Assembly: GCA_963971425.1 (NCBI GenBank) | Contig: OZ020519.1 | Coordinates: 7,456,028-7,520,027, forward strand | Reading direction: 5' to 3' | Source of the DNA: Bryoerythrophyllum caledonicum | Lineage: Eukaryota; Streptophyta; Bryopsida; Pottiales; Pottiaceae | Length of the DNA stretch: 64,000 nucleotides | Shown: one piece after another, positions 46,426-58,394 of the stretch | Layout: each line of letters begins with the position of its first letter | Numbering within the stretch: the first letter of the stretch is position 1 | Position numbers and translations under genes: made by a program | Notes under the pieces: generated by a model | Seen by the model: only the letters and a program-made list of their open reading frames with translations | What the model was told of the DNA's origin: nothing | Databases searched by the model: none

Positions 46426-48552
46426 ACCGAACGGCGGTCGACTTTGCAATCCGCGGAGCAAACGCCCAAGGACCGAACGATGTGCGGTTGACGAGGCGGA
46501 CCACAGGGGGGGCGCCCAAATGGCAAGAACCGACCGCCGTGTAGACGGCCTGGCGATCGGCCATTCCAATATGCTTGTAGTTATATAAAGGAAGAAAATG
46601 AATCAACATTTCTTATGTAGTCTATTTTAAGTAGAACCACTGTTCACAAATTCTATTCTTCATATGTTTCCAAGCGCATAAAATATTTGGAATGGAATAT
46701 TCAACTGTACTTGCATAAAATCTTCCAAACATTCCTCTGACTAATAATGCATGTGACTCTTTCTCCTTATTTAGACTGCACGTGCAATGTGAAACTACCC
46801 AAAAAAGAAAAGTTGTAAACCACTTTTGTGTTGCCAAAGAGCAGAGAGAAGTGGAGGAGAGGGGAGGGAGTTGCTAAAATTTGAGGCTTCGTAGCATGGT
46901 GGCCGTTCGCAAAGCTCTAGGGGCAGACGGCATGGCAGTCGACCACCAAGTGCCGACCGATTGATCTCAAGTTGATTGATCAAGGATGTTCGATCGGCAT
47001 CGGGTGGAGCGAGCCGTCCGATTAGGCGGGCACAGTCGAGTGCGTCCGCAATCGAACGGCCACGGATGAGAGCAATCAGACAGCTACGATTGATGGTGCC
47101 GACCGCACGGCGGTCCGATCGAGCATTATGGCCAAGTCCGTCCGCTATCGGACAGCCTGAGCGATCTCAAGTGAGGCTGGGCAAAGTCCAAGACATGATA
47201 CTAACTTAGATGAAGATTAATTGTACATGGGCACGTTGTTATGTAGTCTATGTGGATAATGTCTTGGTGCATGAACACTATTCTGTAAATTCCAAAGGTC
47301 GTTTTTAAAGGTTTTTTAGTGGATGTTTATTTCTACATTGCGGCCATGTCAATGTAAACAAAGAATATAAATTGTATGTTATCCATTTTTAAATAAACTT
47401 AATTGATTGTTTTTTGTATAAGTGGATGTGTGGAATGAGAAAATTTTAAGCATTCTAACGTCTCCAACATTACATTTGAAAGGAGTAATTATTTTTGCAA
47501 AGATGTATGTAGTGAATTTGGAACTTGGAGAAAGGTGCAAGTGTTTAACGATACTTTCCAAAATCATAATGTCGATAATGTTCTACAAAAAATGTGATTA
47601 CCTTAGAAATGTCTTAAAATATTTCCAAACTCTACACCATTTTGGGGTGGCAATGTTCGTGTTTCAGATAGAATTGGAAGTTGGGGGTTTGAACGAGGGT
47701 TGAACTTTCTAAACACACTTGGAATAAAAAAAAAAGGAGCGCAGAAGTTAAAAGATGAAGTGTTGGACCGGTAGAATCGGACTTCCTCGTTCATATGAAA
47801 ATCCATATTTCTAATACACAATGCTCTTGACATTATATTGCTGATTTTGGAATGGTATGGCGTTTGAGAATCCGACAAAGAACCAACAACTTCTAAATGG
47901 ATGAAGTACTCCATTGGAAGAGTTCATCCGCATTTAACGCATCCATTAGTTATCCAATGGACTATTGCCATACCATCTTGGAATGAGCATGTCAAAAAGA
48001 AGAGCGTGAAAGCCCTCTAAAGCACTTATTATTGAGATCTCAAGATTTAGAAATACACTACAAGGTCAAGCTCATAAGCTTAAATCATTGGATGTGGACC
48101 ACTTTTTTATTTTTAGAATGCCACGATAGAATTATGGAATAGCCAAATAGTGCCGCATTTTAATAAAAGGTACGAGTACAGTGACACAGTCCTAGTGGCA
48201 AAAGGTAATGGCTAGATCTTCCATAGTTAGATATGGCAATGGCATGTATTCCAAAATTTACATATTAAGCAAGATATATTTGGAAAACCAACCACCATCA
48301 AAATTTGTATATATCCATGCATGAATTTCATATCGATAAACATGTTATATGGAATATCACTCTTGCACCTATCATGCTACTACTATTGATTGAAATTGAT
48401 TATGCGTTCAAGGAAAAAACAATGATTATTTAGAATAATTGTTTTTATTGTTTTCGTCAGAAAGACCACACTACTAGTTATTGTTGGAAACACTATTGGC
48501 AAAAAATTTGTAACAAGAATCTTAACTCATCTAACTCTAGAGCCATATAAGT
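46426..48552. other. No gene recognised; CpG-dense tract and dispersed repeat
   Basis: 46960-47190 is a second CpG-dense tract (ccgtccgatt, gcacggcggtccg). 47740-48010 is similar to 51230-51485 (gaatggtatggc..., gatgaagtactcc, gttcatccgc, gccataccatcttggaatgag). The rest is AT-rich and empty. Confidence 0.45.
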
Positions 48553-48556
48553 TTAA

Positions 48557-51164
48557 CCCCTGCGGACCTCAGTGCACTTTATGGGATTTATTATGTTTAC
48601 CTTGACTGCAATCATCTTTCAATTCAAGTGGTTGAATTTCACGAAATTTTGACCACATCATCTCTTATAAGTTGGAAAAAAACTTCCTGTTGTTACATTT
48701 TCAATAAGTTTCTTTTTGCAAGCTAAACCCCTAAAACTCTTTGAGTATTTCTCATCAAAAATGTACGTTTACTTTGTGCAAAAAGAAATGAGGGAAAAAA
48801 TAGCTTGAAGCTCTACTTTAACCGTGACATCCTCAACAATACATTTAGAATAACATGCGTTAAAAATTTCATGAAAGTTGATGGTACGGATTGAGAGATT
48901 ATACAGTTTGAAGCAAAAACAAGGTTTTTTTTTTCTCTTCCATGTGTTTTGTGGATCATCTCTCTTTGAATTTTTATGATGTCAATTTCAAGCATTAGTT
49001 TAGGATCAAGTTATTTGCAAAAATTTGATATACAATGTTAGTTCCTTGCAAGAAAAATCAAAGAGAAATATGAAGGATGCAAAATATTCAAAAACATTGT
49101 AGAAGGGATTGGGGTTCAAATACTATCATGATATATATATTTTTTATTTTTTTAAATTTTTTTAAATTTTTTTTGTGGTGAACCTAATTTTTCATAAAAT
49201 GAGAATCCCAACAGTAAAAAGGATGACATATATCGCATCATATAGTAAAATAAAACTGTAGAACATAAACATTAAAAATAGTTTTTTTCAAAATTTTAAA
49301 TGTAAAAAGGGTTGTGTATATATTCAAAAATTAGTAATTAGTGTTAAAAGTTCATATCAGTTAGTTTAAATAGCTAAAAGACATATTAAGCCAAGAGTTC
49401 ATTAAAAGTTAGTTAAGATTTAAAGAGGTGCATCCATTTGATGAACGGTTGTGGAAGTTAAAGAAGTTATAATACACACCTCTTCCCAAGAGGTGTCTTC
49501 CCCAAAATTTAGATTATATATAGCATTGGAATTACAATAATTCCACCACTACCACGTTGAAGATTGGAGTGTGTCCTAGCTTTGAAAGCTAGTTTTTTTG
49601 GTTGCTATATGTATTTGATTTATGATTAATATATGTGATTATTCACTGTGTAATTATTGTCTTAATTTTGTGAATTGAGTCATTTGTAATACATTGAATA
49701 TTAGTACTTCATTATAAATTAGAGAATTACTCTAATTTACCTACTAATACAATTTTGTGTGTATGAAGATTAATTATAAACATTGTGATGAGATGTGAGT
49801 GTGATTGAATTAAATTAATGTAAAACTTGAGTGCAAGTAAGAGTATGATTTGATTGAAGCTTTGAGTGGCATTGTAGATGTTTAAGGAGTGATTTCATGA
49901 ATGAGAGATTCATGTGTGTGTGTTAATGTGTAATCAGTGACGTAATGCAATATTCCCAGGAATGCATGGGCACTTGCCACTTGATAAGGATTTAAGTTTG
50001 AGTGTTGAAAATTAAAGAGGCATAAGAGTATGAGTAATTTTTAATGCTAATGATATAAAAAATCATCAAGAGAGATGCATTCCTTGATGCATAGCATGTT
50101 AAGAGTGTTATGTGCACGTTAATAAGTTGAATTAAGTCTAACCTAGAAAGGAGATATTCCTTAAAGTGGATTAATTGCATTTGTGTTTCATGTGACGAAG
50201 ACAATTGAGAATTAAGTGTAATGGAAATTGAGATAATTTCCTAGACTTAATTTTGTGTTATTCTTTGAGACTAACTTGAATATAAGAGGATCATAATGAT
50301 TAAGCAAAATTGAAGAAAGCTTTATTGCATGGGGTAAGGTTTGAATTCTAAGGAGAATATAATTAATGATTTGTATTGAAATTTGATGGAATCTTCCATC
50401 GGCCTATCTAGACATGGATTGAGAGTCTTGACGGTTGACCACATGCACAACTGATAAAGGAATAATGTTCCTACTAGGCACTTAGTCCTTGGGCTCAATT
50501 AATACCTTGTTCCTTAAGAGTGATGCATAACAACCTTAAATTCTTAAGAGTTTGGGTTAAAACTTAAGTTTTGTCAATGGAAGAGAGTTTTTATATAGAA
50601 ATTAGAGTCAAATTACAATACAATAGTCGCTAGACCATCCGAGGAATGGGTTTCGAATCAGAAGGAGAATATGTGTGAGTCTTGGGTGTTTTGTGAGTTG
50701 ATCCATTTTAACTTTTAAACCTTACAAAAACCTAGACCCAAAGATGTGAAAATGTCCAAAATTATTAGTGGTTCTCATTACATTACCTAGAAATGTGTGA
50801 ACATTTTTTACTTTGCTTAGAAAATAGATCTTTCATTGAAGACATGAAATATTTATTGACGTTTTTAAGAAACCTAGGTACGATCTAGTATTACAAAGAC
50901 TCTTAAAATCAATGGAAGCTTCTAGCAAAACGTTTGGAGTTGCGCGGAGTCAAACTATATGTGATTAGAAAAGCATTGCTTTTTCTCTAGAGATCCAAGT
51001 GGAACAAAATTAATGTTCCCACTAGGCTTGCATTATGGAAATCTATGTTAATGCAAGCTTAGTGGGAACATTTTGGAAGTCACAAAATTCCAATTAAAAT
51101 CACAATCATACGAACGTGCACGAAGTGAAAAGTTTCTCCCCGGGGGTGATTTGTCCCTCCAAGG
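48557..51164 (+). mobile_element. Old TTAA-MITE split by about 1.4 kb of other DNA
   Basis: TTAA at 48553-48556 is followed by CCCCTGCGGACC. Family interior blocks run to about 49310 and resume at about 50745 (gatgtgaaaatgtcc, aaatgtgtgaacattt, tcaatggaagcttctagcaaaac). A worn right end (GTCCCTCCAAGGATTAG) is near 51151-51168. The intervening AT-rich segment starts near TGTTAAAAGTTC (49332) and might be a solo LTR, but I could not find its matching end. Confidence 0.5.
51012..51072. repeat. 61-base foldback
   Basis: AATGTTCCCACTAGGCTTGC (arm 51012-51035) pairs with 51049-51072 with one mismatch in 24, leaving a 13-base loop. It could be a tiny MITE or a small-RNA hairpin; a partial arm-like sequence occurs at about 50468. 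Confidence 0.65.
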
Positions 51165-51229
51165 ATTAGACGAAGGTTGTGCATGATCAATACATCTCAA
51201 TAAAAGAAAGATCCATCAATTGAAGGAAT

Positions 51230-51485
51230 TTTTTTTGAACCTTTACAAATTTGTCTTGCCGTTCACATGGGATACCATATTTGTAATACATTACGCTCCG
51301 GAAATTATGCTGCTAATTTCAGAATCGTGTGGCAACTAACAATCCAACAAAAGACGAAGGACTTATGAACGGATGAAGTATTCCGCCGGAAATGTTCATC
51401 CGCCCATAACTCATGCAATTTTGATCCGATGGGCAATTGCCACACCAACTTAGAATGAGCAGGTTATAGAAAAGAGTGTGACGTG
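51230..51485. repeat. Dispersed repeat, partner of 47740-48010
   Basis: The two segments align through cgttcacatggga, gctgctaatttcagaat, ggatgaagtattccg, gttcatccgc and caacttagaatgagca. No coding potential. Confidence 0.55.
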
Positions 51486-51489
51486 CAAT

Positions 51490-51850
51490 TAGACAGCGGG
51501 CTGACCGATTGCAATCGGACGGCCGTTGGGCCGACCGTTTGATCTGCGCGATCGGACGGTTGGCTCTCCGTCCGCGCGATCAAACGGTCGGCGAGCCGTC
51601 CGCACGACCAGACGGCCGCGAGATGTCCACATTGTTCCACATGGAATTGAATGGTCGATAATGGCCCGTGCCGACTGATTTTGCCATCTGCCTGCACCGT
51701 CTGATTTTAGTAAAAATAATTTCACTAAAAATATTTACTTTGGCCCTGGGTTAATGATTTTTTTATCCCACGGACGATGCGTCCGACGCGACGGCCGGAC
51801 ATCCTCGTCTGCACGACGTCTTAGGACGCTCCCAGACCCCCAAGGACGTC
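51490..51850. repeat. CpG-dense tract with cggacggc words
   Basis: 51490-51640 repeats short words such as gatcggacgg, ccgtccgcgcgatc and aaacggtcgg. 51775-51850 repeats gacgtc and gacgcg. It resembles the tracts at 45665 and 46960. Confidence 0.5.
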
Positions 51851-52023
51851 GGATTGGTAACCCTGCTTGACTTACACTAAGACGACAGTTCTTCAAAAAC
51901 TAGGTTCCGACAGAGGTACTTGACCAACCGATCGACTAGGTCACTCATTAAAGAGGCCCAGCCTACGTAGATCTTATCTCTCATTGCTCCAAGAAATGTA
52001 CACGCCGATTTGTAGTGTGCACA

Positions 52024-52506
52024 CTACACGTTTTGGCTTTTTCGGATGAAAATAGGGTTCAGAAACCCTACGACTAACCTGACATGTGGATCGTGGAGAT
52101 CGTTGGCGTTGTAGGCGTCTTTTGGGTCGGCGTTTTGAGAGAACTCCCCTTCCAGCAACTCGTCCCTCCGTTCCACAATCTTCACCTCTCCGTCCCGGAA
52201 GTTATATGTCCGCTTCCACTCCGGTGTTGCCCAATGCTCCGAATGTGCTTTAAGGCTACCGTCATATTGGTTATCCAAAATTTCGATCAACTTCGTCACC
52301 AAGTTTTTGTCCTTGATTCTCCGCAGTACTTCCATTAGGCCTATGTATCCCGTGATCTCCAAGTAGTTGCAGAGGATCTTGATCTCTTCCTCGTCTATGG
52401 GGTACGCCGGCATCACTTTCTGGACTAGTGGCGCCCCGGCGGTGATACTCTTTGCCTTGAGCTTCATGGCGGCCCGATCTCCTGTTCCAAACATGGTGCT
52501 GGACAA
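52024..52506 (-). pseudogene. Truncated relative of the 43364-45152 element gene
   Basis: Open frame of 160 codons on the minus strand. It shares (K/N)ADPKD...DP(R/H)VR and FLxP(V/I) with the gene at 43364-45152 but stops soon afterwards (FIRKSQNV), where the other copy continues. The N-terminal part has EEEIKILCNYLEITGYIGLM. Function unknown; probably a 3'-truncated element gene. Confidence 0.5.
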
Positions 52507-52903
52507 CCTTAATTGCTCACCACCTCACAATCTCTACGGTCACACCTACGCGCACTGTCTTCACAAAAACTCTCCTCTATCAGGAATTCTTCCAGACTAT
52601 GAAATCAGAAGACGGAAAGTAGGAGAGATGAGAGAGAGAGCGAAAGACGACGAAGGAGAATGGTGGCACCTTCCTTTTTCTGACCCCTCTGATATGTGAC
52701 GCGACGTACAGACAACCGCCGAATGACGTCGGGTTCATGATGTCAGTTCCAAATGTCACCCGGAATATTCCGAACTTCTCCGGATTGCTCCGGACGTCAG
52801 GTTTCTGGAAAAGTACCTAGATAACATTGTTTAACAATTTTGGTTAGGCCAATAGTCCTTATTTCTTATTTCTACCTAATTGTACTATTCTGCACTGCTC
52901 TAT
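52507..52903. other. No gene recognised
   Basis: Purine-rich run gagagatgagagagagagcg near 52623-52645. It is the likely 5' flank of the minus-strand fragment at 52024-52506. Nothing else is supported. Confidence 0.4.
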
Positions 52904-53947
52904 TCAAAAATTTCTTTTAATCTTTCTTTTTTTACCGGATTTCAGGGCAATTTCCGGAACCTTGTAGGAACGGATTCTCATAGTCGCTATAATATCCACG
53001 ACTTGGTCATGCACCACTTGAGTGTGGCCCACCCGAATACATGTCACGCATTGAATTATATTGCATTTCCATGAAGCGGGAATTGTCTTCAAGTTTGCGG
53101 ATGTATTCTTCTTGGCTTTGATGGTGGCTTCACGCATTAGCCTCTCAAAATCATCCTCATGTTGGTCACGAGAACTTCGAAAGGATGGTGGTGGGGTATG
53201 ACAATTTCCATGCGTGCTTCTTGCATATCCATGGAAGGTAATAGAGACATCATCTTGTATGATTTGTGGCGGCTCCGCCCTCCAAGGATTCTGATACGTC
53301 TGATAGGTATTCCTCATATGTGCATCTATAAAAGTAGGAGGGGTGTAGCTTCCCGCATTGTATTGACCGCTCTTGTAATAATGGCCTTCACTTCGATTAC
53401 CAAATGTAATGGAGGAGGCATTTTGATCGTTGCCATAAAAACAATCTCTATAGTTATGGGCGTGAAACTCTTCTGCATGTGCTTGCCGTGGTTGTATTCC
53501 ATCCACATCGGTCACGGTAAAACTCTTAGATCATAGCCAATCCACATCTTTGTGCAATACAATTTCAGCCCAATCCATAGCCATGTTTGAATATAACATT
53601 ATCTATGGCCTTGCATTGCATACACCAACGGCAATTGTGACTTCATGATAGCGATGTATGAAATGAGAACTTAGGCAACTACTGGCAAGACCTTCCCACT
53701 GCGGCTCCGATATTCTTGCTTGGGTTCTAGGCCACAATTTCATCAGGTGGGTCATTTTCATATATTTTTTGCACGTGGTGCACGTCCAAGGTATTTGTTC
53801 TTTATCGTGCCATCCTTCTTCAGCTACACAATTGGGATTGTCCGTTCTTTCCCAATTAATCACGGGGGGCTTTCCCCTTTGGAGCATTTCGACATCTAGG
53901 CATGTTGCCTCCTTGAGAATTAACTTAATTGACAAGTTACTGAACAA
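52904..53947 (-). other. Two unassigned minus-strand open frames
   Basis: 53947-53603 (about 114 codons) has WTCTTCKKYMKMTHLMKLWP, a C-x2-C...H arrangement like a half zinc finger. 53515-52904 (about 203 codons) is Tyr/Asn/His-rich and ends in KKRKIKRNF. They could be exons of one gene of a mobile element, but no splice junction is convincing and no family is recognised. Confidence 0.3.
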
Positions 53948-53949
53948 AT

Positions 53950-54660
53950 AAACATATAAAAAATGTTAGATAATTGGTTTGGGGTGCACGTAGAAGTTTA
54001 GAGTGGCGACTTCAAGGGGCGCAATCAATAAGGCTCATGGCCATAGCGAGTAGTTCAACCACTAAAGTCGGGGTGAGTGGTGGCATGTCCGCTATTTATG
54101 CCGTCCGCGCAGGGCGAACGCATGCCGTCGGTCAGCACGATGTCTCGGAAGCCGTCTGATTGTCAACCTCGAGCGGCTGTGATGGATCAAACGGTTGCGA
54201 CCAACGGCATCGCGATTGGGCGGTGCGTGTCAAATTTGCGGTCGCTCTTGGCCGTCTACCATGCCGTTCGCCTCCACGCCTAGCGAACGGTGACCTCGAC
54301 ACCGCGGCTCAAAACTTGAGTCCCTCTCCTCCGGCCTCTCCTCTCCTTGAATCCCTTTGCAACCTTAAGGCGTAGTGTGAGAGAGATTTTACAACTTACC
54401 TTTCTGGGCTCAAGAACATCACACCTGCAATCTAAATTTGGAAATACAAGCACATTAAATGTTGCACAAAGAATGTCTTCAAGATTTGATGCTCATCTCC
54501 TGTAGATCCTTGGCATGCACTAAAACATCTTTTAATTTTAAATATTTTTTAACCAAGTATAAACAATACATGAATTTTGGCCCTACGAATGGTTGTCCGC
54601 TTGAGGGGCCCGCATGTCTTCAATGTGACGAGGCAGATTATCGCCCGGGTGGACATTCCA
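53950..54660. other. No gene recognised; CpG-dense tract
   Basis: 54070-54300 is another CpG-dense stretch (gtccgcgcagggcgaacg, gcgaacggtgacc). The rest is AT-rich. Confidence 0.4.
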
Positions 54661-54669
54661 TTCCTAGTA

Positions 54670-55213
54670 AGGTAGAGACACCCAATTCCGATCACTTAAG
54701 GCAGTTGGGGACTCAAATGACATTGTATGTCAAAAACATTTATGTAGAAAGATGCGGAATTAGGAATGAAACCCAACAAATATTTTTTCAAATTTAATCT
54801 CAAAGATTTGGTATTGATATAGAATTTAAAAGCCAAAAAACCAGTGAAGCCCATAATCAAACTGTAGAGTAGGTGAGATTTAGTGCCCTCCTTTGTCCAA
54901 TGCCAACAAGTGAGAGTGAGTAAAAGAAAGAAGACATGCCATGGATAACCAACGCATGGAGGATACCCAATGCCAATCAACCTTGTTCGACTTTCGAGGC
55001 GATGCCACCAATGAGAGCTCAGTTGAAGTGGAACAACCCAAAATTGCACACTTCATGACCCAATGTTGATAATGACTAGTGTTTTCATATTTGAATTATC
55101 GATTTTGGATCACTTCATGCACCATTTCATTCATTTGTCATTTTCGTGCACCATGCCATGCATAATCTACTTATCGGAATTGGGTGGCCGATCGGAATTG
55201 GGTGCCTCTACCT
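54670..55213. mobile_element. MITE family T, copy 2 (544 bp), with unoccupied TTAA site
   Basis: The ends are AGGTAGAGACACCCAATTCC and its mirror, flanked by TA (54668-54669, 55214-55215). It aligns with 9553-11323 without that copy's two insertions. TTAA at 54696-54699 is the unoccupied form of the site used at 9578. The right end carries a partial duplication of the terminal repeat. Confidence 0.8.
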
Positions 55214-55360
55214 TATTGTATGCATGCGGTTTAGGGTAAATAATAGAATATCACTTTTAAATTTTCTATGCTTACACGGGAAATATGAATATTCTGGAGG
55301 GACGGCCTCCGCAGGAGTTGCCCTTGTTCTTTCCCCTTGTGCTGTAAACGTTTGCCTTTA

Positions 55361-56260
55361 ACACCCAATTAAGCAATTATGCACTTAGCCAAGTGCACTG
55401 ATTGCTGGTAGAAAGCCGCAAGTTTTTTGCTCCTAACGTAAAAAAAATCAAAATTTGGCAAGAGTTTAGTTTGTTTTTTGTCACAAAATTTTGGTGTTTG
55501 TTGTGTCAAACATTGACATCTTCATGTTCATATAAGTGATATATATTTTTTATTTGCTACCTTTTTTTAGAAAATATATGATTTCTAATCTAGTTTGCAA
55601 ATCCTGCTACAAAATAATAATCATGTGGCCAAAGAGATTATAAATGTGTTTTGAGTTATTATAGGATTTTAGAGTACTGCACTACAAATACAATGTGTAA
55701 GAGATACAAAAATATATATGCAATTTCCTAAGACAGTGTAAAGTACCTCACTGTATTTTATAATGCAAAAACATACATAATCAAGCAATTCCACACTATT
55801 GCAGAGGGATTCTAAAATCAAACATATCATATGGACCAGCCAATATATAAATATATACCACCCACGGAACGTGAATTGAGAATTTTTGTACCTCCACTCA
55901 TTGCACAATTTTTTTGAATGTGCTACACTCTTTTTCTACCTCTAAAAATTGGTACACATGGAATTAACAGCGTGCTTAACATTATGGTAATTATTTGAAA
56001 CCTCTTATAGTGCAAAAATTAGACACCAATTGAAGTTAAAGTCTGCTGATCCAGAAAACGCAGGGAAGAAAATGAGCCTTTTCTCTACTTCAAACATTAT
56101 AATCTCTCAATCTGTGCGGTTAAACTTTATGAAATTTTGTGAGCATATTACTAAATAAGTCATTATTCAGATCCTACGGTTGGAACTACAAAAAAAACTT
56201 TACTCTTTCTTCCTTGCTAATTGCACAAAAACAAGCATTTTTTACGATTTTTGGTTGAGA
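55361..56260 (-). repeat. Possible deletion derivative of the DUF7869-type unit
   Basis: 55361-55404 is a diverged reverse complement of the 3' end of the DUF7869-type unit (aagcaattatgcactt, ccaagtgcac). 55865-56200 is TTAA-MITE interior sequence in reverse. The order matches a unit from which the gene was lost, but the middle (55405-55860) shows only weak similarity. Confidence 0.4.
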
Positions 56261-57183
56261 TATTCTCAACATAATTCATGGACCAACGTACATTGGGTAT
56301 CAATAACAAGTGTATCACCAGCAGGGTATGACTTCCTGGGCACCACTACCTGGTTATCAACCACGATATCAACTTAGGGTATCATTTTAGGGTTTTGGAT
56401 TAGGGTTTTGAAATGTGGGTATCAATCCATTGCACCGTTGGGTAGTCCTACGAGAGGTGTGCGTGCGCACACCCCTGGCAGTAATTGTGAGGGAGGCTGT
56501 GAGGGAGGACAATGGAGAGGAGTTGAGGAGGGGAGGAAAGATGTGGGCGGCTAGAGTTCGGGAGAGATGGGTTTGGGAGAGGGGCTTGAGAGAGAGGGAT
56601 TCTGCGCCAACCTGCACGTCTGCGCCAACCTCTGCCGACCCGAGTCTTGCGCCGACCTCTGCGTTTGCGCCGTTCCAAGTACCGATGACGACGAGGTCGG
56701 GAAACGTGCGCGCGGGTGAAGGCCGCACGTTGTACCTGTGAAGATGACGAGGTCGGGAAACCAGCAGACGTTGCAAGAAGACGTTGCACGAAGAGCGTGT
56801 CTGCTGGTACATGTGAAGACGTTGCTTGAAGAGCACGTCTGCTAGACGACGTTGCACGAGGCCGGGAAACCAGCGTGTTGCGGTCCGAGCATGTACTGTC
56901 GTCTGACCCGAGTCTGATTCCGCAGTCTTGGAGTTGGATCGAGATGTGCCGACCTCAGGCACGACGTCGCCTGACCTCCGCACCTACCTCCGACCCGAGG
57001 ACATCGCAGAACCTCCGACGACTTCAGCAGCAGCTCTGACCCGACGACTTCACCAGCAGAGACGACGACTTCACAGGACCTCCGATCATATCTCGGCCGT
57101 CGCTTGACCTCCGCACCTACCTCTGACCCGACGACTGTACATCACCCGACGACTTCACCAGCAGAGACGCTCTTTGTTCGCAA

Positions 57184-57375
57184 GTCTGCTTCGTCGGGTC
57201 ACTAGGCATAGTGGCCGCAGTGGTGGGGAGCGTGGAGTCAGCAGCCTCCAGCCGTGCGTTTGCATTGGTGTATCTGTTGATAGCATCCCTATCTGTGGCG
57301 GTGGGCGTGGGCCTGTTGCTGTATCAGCAAGTGCAGCTTGTGTATACGGGCCAAACGTATCTAGACACACTGAGC
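57184..57375 (+). pseudogene. Captured exon-like fragment, possibly DHHC acyltransferase
   Basis: After a possible 3' splice site (gttcgcaag) the frame encodes two hydrophobic segments (CFVGSLGIVAAVVG and ALVYLLIASLSVAVGVGLLL) and then QLVYTGQTYLDTL. Two helices followed by a TTxE-like motif resemble the region after the catalytic domain of DHHC palmitoyltransferases. The match is from memory of the family layout and is tentative. The fragment ends in element-specific repeats, so it is not a working gene. Confidence 0.35.
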
Positions 57376-57615
57376 TGGGGTGGCGGCACTCACCACCCGC
57401 GTCGAGGTTCACAGGAGTTGCACCGACCTCCGACCCGACGTCTTCATAGGAGTTGCGCTGCACCAACCGTCGCCTAGTTGGTCGAAGTATCTTCGAGCCT
57501 TCTTCTCTGCAGCTTCCTGTGAGTGCACGATGATCTGCAGGGAGTATACGTTCTTGCACTTAAGTGCCAGCGCTTCTTCTTTCTCGCGCGAGTCCAGTTG
57601 ATGCGCTCCATTTCT

Positions 57616-57675
57616 AATCTAATCTCACTGAAATTAATCTAACCTCACTGAAATTAATCTAATCTCACTGAAATT
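57616..57675. repeat. Three 20-base tandem units
   Basis: aatctaatctcactgaaatt is repeated three times head to tail with one change in the middle unit. Confidence 0.9.
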
Positions 57676-58178
57676 ATGCTCACAGAAGGAAACCCAGCTT
57701 GTTGATCTTTACAGGGATGTTCTTCTCGTCTACTTCTCGTTGCTTTCAGATGCAGAGGAGCTGGCCTCCTCGTTGTCAGACTCTGTAGATCTAACCATCC
57801 GCTCCAAGGACTCCACGTCTGTTTGCTCCGATAGTGTGTGAATTCGAATCATTGATCCTCATGTAAGCGTGTTCATCTCTCAGAATTATCAGCTGCTAAC
57901 GCTCTCAGAAATTTTTGTCCAAGATCTCGTCCGAATGTGCTGGATGGAGGAACACCAGTAGTTGGAGGTGTGCGCGCGCACACCTCTAGTCTACGGAATT
58001 CCATGGGATCGTCTAGGATCTCATGGGAACGCAATGGCTAGGGTTTTTAAGTTTAGGGTTTGGATTCCTAGTGGCGGCGGCTAGGGTTTTGATCTGTGGC
58101 GGCTAGGGTTTGAATTTGTGGGCTGATTTGTGTAGCTACACATGGCTTCAGTTGTAGTGGTTTTGATGCCACTCAGTA

Positions 58179-58394
58179 CACTAAAGATGATATTTAGTGT
58201 TAACCACACTAATTTGTTTAAAAGTGCTATAAGTGTTTAATTTTGACGAATATTTTTACCAACTATGTTAACAATGATAACTCTCTTTAAATAGTATTGA
58301 TAGTTGTGCCCTCGGTAAAAATCTTCTCCAAAAGAAAAAAGTTATTACATATCCAAAAACATTAGTGTGGTTACACTAAATACCATCTTTAATG
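58179..58394. mobile_element. Small MITE with TA target (216 bp)
   Basis: TA lies on both sides, with inverted ends CAYTAAAGATGRTATTTAG that continue into aaccacactaat. The interior is AT-rich and non-coding. The TA flank suggests a Tc1/mariner-type MITE. Confidence 0.68.

Larger units (their letters stand above)
56453..57987. mobile_element. Pack-MULE-like element with palindromic ends (1,535 bp)
   Basis: Each end is AGAGGTGTGCGYGCGCAC..., itself a near-perfect palindrome, and the two ends are inverted copies with two mismatches in 23. The flanks are AGTCCTACG (56444-56452) and AGTCTACG (57988-57995), a 9-base duplication less one base. The interior is GC-rich, repeats words such as gatgacgaggtcggg and gacctccgacccgacg, and contains what look like host gene fragments and no transposase. 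Mutator-type mobilisation is inferred from the 8-9-base duplication. Confidence 0.65.

Noticed and set aside
45667-46609. Several Arg/Pro-rich open frames including one of 219 codons
   Set aside because: They run across the 176-base tandem repeats and CpG-dense words; the internal repetition in the peptide reflects DNA repeats.
55361-55404. Inverted end of the DUF7869 element as proof of a full terminal repeat pair
   Set aside because: Only one diverged end is seen here, and no matching 5' end was found at either gene-bearing copy, so it is reported only as a possible derivative.
56453-57987. Helitron, suggested by the hairpin next to CTAG at 57985-57989
   Set aside because: The same palindrome is inverted at the left end and a 9/8-base duplication flanks the element; Helitrons have neither terminal inverted repeats nor target duplications.
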